NCBI GenBank assembly: GCA_963575745.1
Contig: CAUYUJ010018564.1
Coordinates: forward strand, 40,001 to 104,000
Source of the DNA: Prorocentrum cordatum
Lineage: Eukaryota; Sar; Dinophyceae; Prorocentrales; Prorocentraceae
DNA length: 64,000 nt
Direction: 5' to 3'
In this document: positions 53,327 to 63,600 of the stretch, piece by piece
Numbering within the stretch: the stretch's first letter is position 1
How the letters are laid out: each line of letters starts with the position of its first letter
Position numbers and translations under genes: made by a program
The notes under the pieces: generated by a model
What the model was told of the DNA's origin: nothing
What the model saw: the letters and a program-made list of their open reading frames with translations, nothing else
Databases searched by the model: none

Positions 53327-54433
53327 ATGCGTAGATGGCGACAGCGACGATTGGTCGACCATTCCTGTATCCTTTCTTGGAATGTCAGAATGATCTCGCT
53401 GAAGGGGTTGCCAATTTTTCTACGCGATCTTGAGAAAGAGTTCCCATGGTGCATGTTGCTTTTACAGGAATGCCTCGCCCTTCGCCGAGCAGAACCTCCA
53501 GAGCAGATCGACGGACATCGCCTTATTGTGGTCCCCCCAAGTGGCAAGGACAGGCAGAATGCGATCGTTGTCCATCGAAACTGTGGCTGGAAGATCTTAA
53601 GCGCGGTCCAGGGCACCCGCTACGTCGGCGCGTTGTGCGAGCATCCAGAATTCAATCGTGTCTTGGTGGGCTCTGCCCATCTGCACCCGTCAAAGGATAG
53701 GGCTCTTTTGATGGAGAGCCTGCGCGAGATTCGTCAGCACGTCCTCTCAGTCCCGAATGAGACTAAGGTTATTATCGGCGTTGATGCTAACGCCCACCTC
53801 GGTTCGGTCGCTGACTCCGATCTCTTTGCTGAGCATATAGGTCCCTACACTCGTTCTCCTGGCGAACCCCATGTTCTGGATAGGCTAGCTTGGAAGGCCA
53901 AGGAGTTATTCATTACCATGTGCGATCTAGATCTTCGGGCGGAAATACATACCATTGGTGTAAGTACGGTGTTCACACACATACCTGATCCTGGACAGCG
54001 TAGAGACCCCAAGCAGATAGACTACGTTCTCACACGGCACTTCCCTACGGGCACGGTCAGTTGTACGGTCGATTTCTCTACTGCTACCACTTCTGATCAT
54101 CTCCCCCTACACCTACGTCTGCGGGTACGCGATCCTAGCAGCAACTGGACTCTGACAGCGGCTTCCCATCCTCCGCCTCCCAAACCAATAAATTGGACTT
54201 GTTCGGATATCACGGCTTATCGAAACGCTCTCGACGACGCCCTCGAGGTCGATCGTACTGTGCACTGTTTCTTTCGGGACGACGAGGCTTCCGGACTCTT
54301 CCTGGATATGGCTCTTTCTACGACACACTACCTAGGTATCGTAAGCGTGCGCGTGATCACCTTCGAGGATGTGCTGGCCGGGGCTTTGCGCTATTTCCCT
54401 CGGCGTCTCCGACGGCAGGCTCCTCTCCCTTAG
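53327..54433 (+). CDS. LINE 2 APE-type endonuclease domain
   Basis: An exonuclease-endonuclease-phosphatase fold domain that would nick target DNA to prime reverse transcription. The metal and catalytic motifs are all present in order: SWNVRM (Asn), LLLQECLAL (Glu), GVDANAHLG (Asp/Asn), QIDYVLT (Asp) and the final SDHLPLHL (His). The domain fills about residues 15-270 of 368. The tail PINWTCSDITAYRNALDD resembles the usual endonuclease-RT linker, after which the frame is lost and the RNase H follows in another frame. This domain itself looks intact. Confidence 0.9.
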   Translation: MRRWRQRRLVDHSCILSWNVRMISLKGLPIFLRDLEKEFPWCMLLLQECLALRRAEPPEQIDGHRLIVVPPSGKDRQNAIVVHRNCGWKILSAVQGTRYVGALCEHPEFNRVLVGSAHLHPSKDRALLMESLREIRQHVLSVPNETKVIIGVDANAHLGSVADSDLFAEHIGPYTRSPGEPHVLDRLAWKAKELFITMCDLDLRAEIHTIGVSTVFTHIPDPGQRRDPKQIDYVLTRHFPTGTVSCTVDFSTATTSDHLPLHLRLRVRDPSSNWTLTAASHPPPPKPINWTCSDITAYRNALDDALEVDRTVHCFFRDDEASGLFLDMALSTTHYLGIVSVRVITFEDVLAGALRYFPRRLRRQAPLP

Positions 54434-55225
54434 CTTCAGCATGTGGCCCAGTATGCACTGGCCCTGAGGACCCACTCTTTGTGGGAGCGTGTAGAGAGTC
54501 GAACAACACGGCAGAGTTGACGGCACCCATTGAGGCCTTTCTGTGGTTGATTTTCCAGGACCCCCTTCCCGACAACATCAGGACGATCCCCCCCCAGGCC
54601 AAAATCAAGATGATCTTCGACTCTCGATATTGCCAACAGATGATCTGGGGACGATGGCGGCCTCGATCAAATTTGAATCTGGTGTCCGTCATGCTGGCGC
54701 TGTGGCAGGACGTTTGCAGGCGCTACCAGGTGTGCTTGCCAGAGTGGCGCAAAGGTCACTCTCAAGATATGGGAAACACGGCGGTCGACCTACTGGCCAA
54801 GGAAGGAGCGGACCCTCGGTCCAAGCACCCCGCCCGAATCACTGTGCGACATTACACGCCTTCCTACTGGCCGCGAGAACCCTGGAGCAAGCCGACGGAT
54901 TCCTGGACGCCGCCTCCTGGGGAAGAATCGACCTGGAAGATTCCACCGTGTTTCGCTCGTCGGCTGGAAGCCGACCCTATCCCGACCCCCGCCTGCCTCC
55001 CCCTCCGCAAGAGACCCCGTCACCGTCGGTCCGACCATGCCCCCTCTCCGCTCCCTGCCCCCGCCCCCGCGACGCCCCCTCTGGAGCCCGATGGGGAACC
55101 TTTTAGACCCTGTACGGATGCCCATGGACGCCCTCTTCCCTCTTTACGCTTTCTGGCTGACGCCGTTTCGACCGCCGCCGCCGATCACGGACGTCGACGC
55201 AACCGGAGACCCCCCCCCCCAAGCC
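54388..55225 (+). pseudogene. LINE 2 RNase H domain, placed before the RT
   Basis: RNase H removes the RNA strand of the RNA:DNA hybrid. All four positions of the type 1 active site can be assigned. The first Asp is in VSDGR, one frame off at about 54398. Glu is in SNNTAELTAPIEA, Asp in MIFDSRYCQQM, and the last Asp in HSQDMGNTAVDLLAKEG, with its preceding His. A proline-rich, basic linker follows (LADAVSTAAADHGRRRNRR, PPPPSQRKKKTK). One frame change joins the first Asp to the rest. In known RNase H-bearing LINEs the domain is C-terminal to RT; here it is upstream. Confidence 0.82.
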
Positions 55226-57521
55226 AGAGAAAGAAGAAGACGAAATCACCCGTACCCACCTCGAGGCTGTCAGATCTCTCCGACGAGCTGCCACGACGCA
55301 GCAGATTCGACACTTTTACTGCGCGGCCGAGTCTCTGATCCGCCGCCAGCTGCAGCAGACTAAGTTCGCGTACGAGTGCGACTGGCTTCTCTCCAAAGGT
55401 CGCACAGACCGAAGCGCCCCGCCGCCGACCTGGCAGGGGGCCATGTTTAACGAGCAAGGCGTCCTGACGACGGACCCCCAGGAGATCTTAGACCTTGCCG
55501 AGTCCTTCTTCGGAGATTTGCATCGGTCCAAAAACGTCATGCAGCTCCCCGCTTGGATCCAGAAACGCTGGGACCGTTCGGCCCTCGAGGGCCTCGTCCA
55601 ACTTTCTGGCGCTCGAGTTCGGCAAGTTTTCCTTCGTATGAAACGTGGTAAGTCATGCCCCCGAAGCGAGTTACTCGTCGTCGAAATGTTCCTGGATGCC
55701 TCGGATGATTTCTTCGAGATCCTCGCCTCCCTCTCCGAACTTAGACTCCTGAATGACCCATCGATGGACGAGCCCTGTGGCTGGGACGAGCACGATGTTC
55801 ATCTTATCGAGAAAATGACAATCCCATTGCACATTAAGAAATGGCGCCCCATTGCTGTCCTCTCGGCGCTATGGAAAGCTTATATGCAGATACTGTCCGA
55901 GCTAGGCCGCATTGCAGATCGACCACTGTCGCCGAATCAGTTTGCCTTTCGCCCTGCGCACCAGACGGCTGAGGTCATCTTTATTATTCGTCTCCTGGTT
56001 GAGAAAGCTATCGAATTTCGGATACCATTGCATATTGTTTCTGGGGGTATATATAAATGTTATGACTGTGTTGACCATGGTGTCTGGTGCCACGCTTTCA
56101 AGCTCGCCTCGGTGCCCGATGTCATTACCGCCGCCATGATCCGCGAAGTTAGACGCGGACGAGGCCGTCTCTTGCTTCCTCGCCTGCCTCCGTCGCAGCC
56201 GATATCTCGGACTCGATCGATATATCAGGGCGATCCAGATGGCCCTCGCAAGTGTAACCTCATTATGGAACATACTCTCATTCGTCCCTTCCTCTCCATA
56301 TGCAAGTCCAAGGGCTGGGGCTACCCTCTGGATTTTGAAGACGCACGCCCGTTGGGCTTCGAGTACTATGCGTACACCAGGAGGGGCGAGGATTCGCAGC
56401 AGATTCGAAGAGTCCCGTTACTCATCTTCGCCGACAATTTTTGGCTGCTAGGTCTCACGCCGTCGATGGTGACCCTCATGACAGATGCTTGGAATAATCT
56501 AATACGGCTAGCAGGCTGGTGGGTGGACTTGAACGATATGCAGTGGACAGCGTCTGAGGATCACCAATCCCGACTGGCCGTGCATGATGTCTGGGCCCAG
56601 CCCTTCCCCCAGAGGTCCGCCGTGGCCCCATCGGCCCACCAAGCGCCAGAAGAAAACCGAAGATATCGCCCTCCCCGTCTTTCACATCCCTTTCACTCCG
56701 CGAGAGCAAGGGATAAAGGTCCTGGGCCATCAGATCACCTTCGATAACAATGCGTCGGTCGAAGTGGACAGGCGCATACGTGCCGCCTGGAGTGCATTTG
56801 CGCGCCATAAGAAGCTGCTGGCCACGAAGTGTGGCACCATCTCCAATAGGTTGAGATTGCTGCGCGAAGTTGTCCTCCCCGCCCTGACCTACAACATCGG
56901 GACCCTGCATCTCGCCCAGGATCACCTTCGGAAAATTCGGGCCGTCCAGATTGCTATGGAAAGACGTGTTATTAAACGCAAGTTGCCCCCACCCCCCCAC
57001 CCCCGAAAACGACCCGCCCGCCCCTGACTACGACGACGACGACGACGACGACGAACAATGACCAGATGAAGGCCCCCGAGGTTCCAGAGACAGGCCACGT
57101 GGACCCAGATAAGTTGGACGAGTTTGGGGATTTCGAGGAGGACTTCTTGGGGGACCATCTGGCGCACGTCAACCGTCTGAGGGCCCACTATCTAGATAAG
57201 TTAGGTATCCAGAGATGGGATATAGCCTGTTTGTGCCGTGTTTTCGACTGGTGTGGCCACGTGTGTAGGTTCCAGAAGTACGCCCCAGACAGGCTTGCAC
57301 TCCTGGCCCTGCTGTGGAGGGGCCAACGCTTCCTGGCGGACGTTAAAACACGTTTTGGCTCCCAGTGCCACGGCCACATTTTCAAACCTAGGAGATTCGA
57401 GGACCAATTTAAGTTTCTGATCAGTCACGACTATCAGGAATTAGCCTCCGACCCAGAGATGCGGCAGGACAGCCGCACAGCCTGGTTGAAGAGGAGGCTC
57501 GGACGGTCGTCACGACGATGA
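55226..57521 (+). pseudogene. LINE 2 reverse transcriptase, catalytically altered
   Basis: Pre-RT text EITRTHLEAVRSLRRAATTQ leads into the core: HIKKWRPIAVLSALWKAY, LSPNQFAFRPAHQTAEVIF, then motif A VSGGIYKCYD, motif B IYQGDPDGPRKCN and motif C LIFADNFWLLG. Motif A has Gly where the first metal-binding Asp is expected, and motif C reads ADN instead of ADD, so polymerase activity should be lost. A frameshift near 56600-56700 joins the thumb (QGIKVLGHQITFDNNASVEV to about 57027). Another, after a (GAC)n-like insertion at 57028-57060, joins the C-terminus (RVFDWCGHVCRFQKYAPDRL to 57521). Confidence 0.88.
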
Positions 57522-57635
57522 TCGCGCTCGGGCGCGCCCACGCCCGCCTCTCTTCCATCGCTGCTGTCTCTCTCACTTGCCCAGGTAGATCTGTCATCCA
57601 GCGGGAGTTACACCTCCATTCAGGCTGAGTCGTAT

Positions 57636-58397
57636 CGTATCGTATTCCTCCTCCTCCTCCTTTTCCTCCTCCTCCTCCTCCTCCTCCTTCTCCTCCCTCC
57701 GCCTCCTCCTCCTCCTCATCCTCCTCCCCCTCCCCCTCCTCCGCGCTCCTCCTCCTCCTTCTCCTCCTCCTCCTTCCTCTTCCTCCTCTTCGTCCTCCTC
57801 GTCCTTCTCCTGTTCCTCCTCCTTCTCCTCCTCATCCTCCGCCTCCTCCTCCTCCTCCCCCACCACTCCCTCCATCCCTGCCTCCCTCCCTCCCTTCCTC
57901 CCTCCTTCGCCTCCTCCTCCTCCCTCCTCCTCACTCCTGATCCCTCCTGCTCCCTCCTGCTCCGTCCTCCTCCTTCTGCTCCTTCTCCTCCTCATCCCTC
58001 ACTACCTCCCTCACTACCTCCCTATCCCTCCCTCTCCCTCCCTCCTCCTCTCCCTCCCTCCCTCCATCCCTCCCCCTCCTCCTGTCCTCCTCCTCCTCCC
58101 TCCTCCCTCCTCCCTCCTCCTGCTCCTCCCTCCTCCTCTCCTCCCGCCTCCCTCCTCCCTCCTTCTCCTCCCCTTCTCCTCCTCCTCCTCTCCTCCTCCT
58201 CCTCCTCCTCCTCCTCCTCATCCTCCTCATCCTCCTCCTCCTCCTCCTCCGCCTTTTCTTCCTCCTCCCCCTCCTCCTCCTCCTCCTCCTCCTCCTCTTT
58301 CCCCCTCACCCTCCTCCCCTCCTCCTCCCTCCCCGCATCCCTCCCTCCCTCCCGTTCTCCTCCTCCTCCTCCTCCTCCTCCTCCTCCTCCTCCTCCT
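57636..58397 (+). repeat. CCT microsatellite, ~760 bp
   Basis: The longest CCT region in the window, interrupted by many CCC, CAT and GCT units; begins 115 bp after the LINE 2 stop codon. Confidence 0.96.
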
Positions 58398-58399
58398 GT

Positions 58400-58965
58400 T
58401 CTTTCGTCCCGACAGGGCCTCTTAGAGGCCCTGAAGACGGAGTGCTTTTCGCCGCTGGTCGCCCCTCCTGGTTTCCCTCGGGACGTGGTGGTCGCGGCTC
58501 GTTGTGGCGTCGCTGTTGGAGGGCTGGAGCTCGACCCCTCCCACCGTCTGGGATTCTGGGACTTGCATTCCTTGCTTTTTTGTTTCAGATGTGGTCGGAC
58601 CGCGACCGTTGACGGTCGCCAGTTGGCCGAAGGTTGCGGGCCCCCCACTCGCAAAGGCCGAGAGAATCTCGGCCGAATTAAACGCGGGCTGTTTCCGAGC
58701 TATGCGGGGCCTTCTAAGGCCTCGCAAGCGATTTCGCATGCGAGGTTAGTGGACGCGTGCGTCGCTGGGGAGACAGCACAGCGTGCCAGGAGGGCAAGCC
58801 CTGTACCCTCCCACGCGCCCTCCTCCCCTTGCGGGGAGGAGGAGGCGCTGGGGGTGGCTGCTACGGAGTAGCCACCTTGGGTGCAGGTGCTTGGCCTCCT
58901 CCCTCTGTTTTCCCCTCCCCCTTTTTTTTTAGCACGCTGTGCTGTGCAAAAGGTCCAAAAAGGTC
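58400..58965. other. Unique stretch, no gene recognised
   Basis: Both strands carry partial open frames without domains. A 9-bp hairpin-like 'cctcgcaagcg...cgcatgcgagg' lies at about 58721-58745. Confidence 0.4.
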
Positions 58966-59120
58966 CTCCTCCTCCTCCTCCTCCTCCCCCTCCTCCTCCT
59001 CCTCCTCCTCTCCTCCTCATCCTCCTCCTCCGCCTCATTCCTCCTCCTCCTCCTGCTCCTCCTCCTCCTCCTCATCCTCCTCCCCCCCCTCCTCCTCCTC
59101 CTTCCTCCTCCTCCTCCTCC
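58966..59120 (+). repeat. CCT microsatellite
   Basis: About 155 bp; ends six bases before the first spliced-leader core. Confidence 0.96.
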
Positions 59121-59126
59121 GCGCAG

Positions 59127-59156
59127 CCATTTTGGCTCAAGCCATTTTGGCTCAAG
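59127..59156 (+). other. Two tandem relict spliced-leader cores
   Basis: CCATTTTGGCTCAAG occurs at 59127-59141 and again, with no spacer, at 59142-59156. The seven bases before the first copy (cgcgcag) keep only part of the leader start. Such doublets arise when a reinserted cDNA is transcribed and trans-spliced again: the AG inside the old leader serves as acceptor and the new leader is added to its 15-base remainder. Confidence 0.9.
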
Positions 59157-59313
59157 ACTGCTTTCCTGGGAGGCTGACTGCCCCCAGGCTGACTGGATAC
59201 CGCTAGTCCGCGGCTTGCTTCCAACCTCTTGCAACCACGGCTAGGCTGTCCGCTGGCCCGTGGCCCAGAGTTGATTTTTTGCGCTCCTGCCGGAGCGGTG
59301 TCTTGAGTCAACC

Positions 59314-60647
59314 ATGGCTCGGGAGTACAACCCGTGGGTCAAGCAGGCCAACGGGTGGCGTCGCAATGGGAAGAAAGGCGGCGGCAATGGCGGCGGTGGC
59401 GATGGCGGTGGCGGTCGTCGCCGCGCTCGTGATGCCGCGCGCCTCGCCTGCAGTGTCTGCGGGGCCTGTGGCCATTGGGACTTCGACTACCACAAGAACT
59501 GGTGCTGCAGTCGCTGCGGTGGCTGCTACGTCGGCGACGGTGGCGGTGGCGAGGCAGCGATGGGCGTCGGCGACCAGGGGAACACTGCCCCTGCCGACCC
59601 TGCCGACCTTGCCGCGCACCTCGCGATGTTGGCGACGAAGTTCCCCACGATGGCCCAGGAGCTCGAGGCGGCCAAGCGCAAGGCTGAAGAGGGTGGCCCC
59701 CAGCCTGTTGCGCCTCCAGAGCCGCCCGAGCCCGCTTCTCAGTCGGAGCTTGACAAGCGTGCCTCGGCGAAGCCCACGGAGCTTTCCAAGGCCGTGGAGG
59801 CGGCGGCTCGCGCTGAGCGGATCGCACAGGTGTCCGTCGAACAGCGCTTGTCCACCGTGGTCAAGCACAAGGATAACCTTGCCAAGGCGGAGTTGGATCA
59901 CGCCGAGGCCAAGCAGTACTGGGAGGAGATGGCGGCCGAGCTGCGCGAGGCCATCGCCCAGAAGAACTTGTTCAACGCTGAGCAGCACATGCAGGGGATC
60001 CGCACCGCGGAGGAGCGCCTGGCCCGAGAGGCTGCGGCGGCCCAGGCCGAGGCTGCCCGCCTGGCGGCTCTTGCTCGTGCTGCTCCTCCTGGGCCTGGGG
60101 CCCCGCCTGGAGGTGGCCCGCCGCCTCAGGGTCCTGGCGGCCCGCCTGGGGGCGGCGGCGTGGCGCCTGGCGGGCCCATCCTCCCGGGCATCACGCTGGC
60201 TGGCTTCGTGGACTTCGCCTGGGTCGAGCAGAACTTGCACACCCTGGAGGAGGCGGACCTCGTCCGCTTCGAGGGCAGGTCGGCCATCGGAGCCGTACAG
60301 TGGAGGGCCATGTGGAACATGGCTAAGCAGCAGCACTCCCCCGACCTCCCCATGGACGATGCGGCGTCGGAAGCGGCGTCTAACGCGGGCGACGATCCTG
60401 ATCTCGCTGAGCTTCGTGATCTTCGCAAGCGTGCTGCTGACCTGCTGACCGTGGTCTTAACCCCGAGGAGTCGGAGAAGTACGGCGTGCTGGTCCAGCGC
60501 GCCGCTGATGCCCGCGCCGCCAAGCGCGCCCGCCGCGCGGCGGCTCATCTTACCAACAACTACTTTACATATTTCTGTCAGGCAGCGGCCGCCCAGCTTA
60601 ATGCAGTTCCCGCGGCTGCCGAGGCTGGAGGCCCGCAGCGTTTTTAA
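59314..60647 (+). CDS. LINE 3 ORF1: zinc-cluster and coiled-coil (gag-like) protein
   Basis: Probably binds the element RNA. ATG in accATGg. Residues 20-38 are Gly/Arg-rich. A cysteine cluster at residues 46-71 (CSVCGAC...CCSRCGGC) suits zinc and nucleic-acid binding. Two charged helical stretches follow, about 95-125 and 165-260 (e.g. KHKDNLAKAELDHAEAKQYW), then a Pro/Gly linker and the conserved-looking FVDFAWVEQNLHTLEEADLV. Near 60444 one G appears to be missing: restoring frame gives DRGLNPEESEKYGVLVQRA and continues to TAA at 60645-60647. Without the correction a different frame runs on to 60783. Total about 444 aa. Confidence 0.85.
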
Positions 60648-63600
60648 CCCTGGCGTGGCAGCAGTTACGGACTGTGCCAGAATGCCCCGCCAGATTTTGC
60701 TTCCCGCGGTGCCCGCCAAGCGCGCTCTCGCGGGCAAGAGCTGTCTCTTCTCTTTTGCAACGTCACCTCCTGGTCTGCGTTAACTAAGGGCTTCGCGGCA
60801 GCTCAGGTCTCTAAGGTTGATGCTTTCCCCATGGCTGAACACCGCGTCCGGCGGGGCAACGTTCAGCAAGCTAAGAAAGAAACCCGTGCTATGGGATGGT
60901 CCCCCTACTTCCAGCATGCGATTGATTCCCCTGGAGGTGGTACGCACGGAGGTGTTGCAGTGTTGACCCAGAAGGGCCTGGCGTTCCAGAGGTTCCTCAC
61001 CCAGGTTCCTGTGGTGGTCCAAGTGGGCTCTGGCGCCTGTTGGCTTTTCTTGGAGGTGAAGCTCAATGGGTTCTCCTTGGGAGCTGGAGTTTGTTACCTG
61101 GTTGCTTCTATCGGGATGGTTGGCGAAAACCTCGATAGGATGAAGGAGATTTGCCAGTTCACCAGGTCGTTGTCTGTTCCCTGGCTGCTCTTGGGCGATT
61201 TCAACAATTCCCCTGACCAGGTTGCTAGTTCTGGATGGTTTCAGCTTACCCGTTCTGTTCCCGTGGTCCCTGATAACGTAGAGTTCACATGTAACACGGG
61301 CGAGACTATGATTGATTACCTCGTCTGCTCCCAGGATCTGGCCCAGGCGGTTCGGGCTCAGGCTCTCTTGGACGTCCCCTTCAAGACGCATGCGTGTATA
61401 TCTGCCACTGTTGATGCTGATGTCCTCCGTCTCGTGGTTGAGCGTCGTCTGAAGTGCGCTGCTTTCCCACCCGCTTTTGGGCCTGATCACGTTTGGTCGC
61501 ATTATGTCAACGTGGCTTTGCAGGATGATTTGGACCCGTCCGTTCCCGAGGATGTTGCTGATGCCTTCTTGGAGCATACGCGTGAACACATATCTAGTGA
61601 TATGTCTGGGGCGTGCGCTCTCTGGTGCAGGTCTGCCGAGCATGCGTGCATTTCTCGGGCGTGCGCGGCTGCCGAACCCGATCGCGTTCTGGGACAGGGG
61701 CTGGGGCTGCAGAGGTTTTCTGGATCGCTTCGCCGGCATGGGCGTTACAAGCAGAGTTTCTCTTGCCCTGACCTGTGCTTCTGGTCCCTGGTCCACGCCC
61801 GTCTCTACGATTATTGGAAATGTCTTTGCAAAGCTGGTTCGAGATGTCGCCACGCCGCTCAGCTTTGGTCTCTTCTCGCCGGCCTTGCCGACCAACCGCT
61901 GCAGCATCTGCAGCCGCTGCGCGGGGTTCAGCAGGCGCATTGGTGGGCTAAAGTGTTGTCTTTTCCGCCCACGACGCCTGACGAGGTCAAGGCCCTCATC
62001 GATCAGGCTACCGACGTTTGCAGATCTGCTTGGACCAAAGTTCGTTCCGCCGACGATTCTGGGATTCGTGAATGGTTGAAAGCCTGTCTTCCCGGTGGGG
62101 CCCCTAGGTTACACAGATGGCTTAAGGCGGATGATCGGGTGGCGGTTGATTCAAGGGCTTCGATGGGATTTCACAGACGCACGACGACATGATGAAGCAT
62201 CGCGAGAGGTTTTGGGGAGGTTGGTGGGCCCCCAGTGAACAACATCGTGGCCTCCTCAATGCGTCCCTTGGGGAGCTTCGTGCATCCGCTCAGCTCGCTG
62301 CCATGGAGTCGTCTGAGTTTCAGATGCGTGACCTGGTCCAGGTTTGCCATTGTTGTTCGAGTTCCACGGCGCTCGGCGTGGATCAATGGTCCCCTCGTGA
62401 GTGGTTAACTTTGCCTGGCCATTCGCTCGACGGGGTCGTGCAGATCTTTGATCGTGTGGAACACGAGCTCATGTTCCCCACCCAATGCCTCCTCAATATC
62501 ATGGCGATGCTTCCCAAGAGCGCGAATGATGAACGCGCTGTATCTAAATGCGCTACTATGTACCGTGTGTATTGTCGCATGCGGGGGTCGATGATTGACG
62601 AGTGGACTCAGCAGCATACGGACTTCTGGGACTCTGCTCTTAGAGGTTCCTCAGCCCTCCAGAGTGCCCTCTTGCGTGCGTTGTCGTATGAGGTGGCAGG
62701 ATCCGTAGGCTTCGAGTCCCTGGCCGCGCACTGGGACATGGAGAAGTTCTTTGATCGTGTCGTCGTGGCATTGCTCATCCAGCTTGCGCTGAAGGTTGAG
62801 TACCCACCCTGTTTGTTGTACCTTGGCCTCCTCGTTCACACGAGCCCGCGCGTGCTCGAGGTCGAGGGTACCCTCTCGCAGATCTTGCCCACGGGCAATT
62901 CTATCTCGGCTGGTTGCACACAGTCGATGCCCTGGGTCAAGGCGTTGTTGCACGATGTCTTGGAGCGCGCACACACTCGTATACCGCATGTCCCTGTGCA
63001 GTCGTATGTAGACGACATAACGCGATATGCGCACGGCACGAGTAAGTACATCCTGAAGGTGGCCCCGCAGGCCGCGCTCTCCTTCTTCCAGGACGTCACG
63101 TCCATAGGTTGCAAGGTCTCCCCTAAGAGCTCAGCGGTGGCCTCCTCTACGTCCTTGGCGAAAGCTGCTCTGTCTGATTTCCAGAAGCTGGGGATCCCCT
63201 TGAAGGTTTTGGAGGCCGTCAAGGATCTTGGGGCGATGACCACGACGGGGAGGAGGAGGTGCAGTGCCAAGGCGAGGTTGAGGCGGAGGATTGCTTTCAG
63301 GCGGGGTCGTAAACTGCAATTCCTGGCCCGCTTGCGTGGCCGATCTCGGAAGCTGTTCAAACCTGGGTTCCTCAGCCTGGGCACGTGGAGCCACAGCGTC
63401 ATAGGTTTACCACCGTCTGAGGTCCAGGCCTTCCGGGCGTCCGCTGCAACATGTTCAGGCTACTGGCCCCCGGGAGCTTGCACTACTACTGCGTTGGCTG
63501 TCCGACATCAGTATCGAGATGACCCGGCATACAGGCTTAGGCGAGAGCAACTGCAGGCGCTGGTTATTGTTTGGCATGGCCTCTCCCCCAGTATGCGTAA

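Larger units (their letters stand above)
51781..57635 (+). mobile_element. LINE 2: non-LTR retrotransposon, degenerate
   Basis: Order on one strand: ORF1-like frame, APE-type endonuclease, RNase H, RT core, RT thumb and C-terminus, with a frame change at most joints. It is bracketed by CCT microsatellites (51355-51780 and 57636-58397). No target-site duplication could be picked out because both flanks are simple sequence. Confidence 0.85.
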
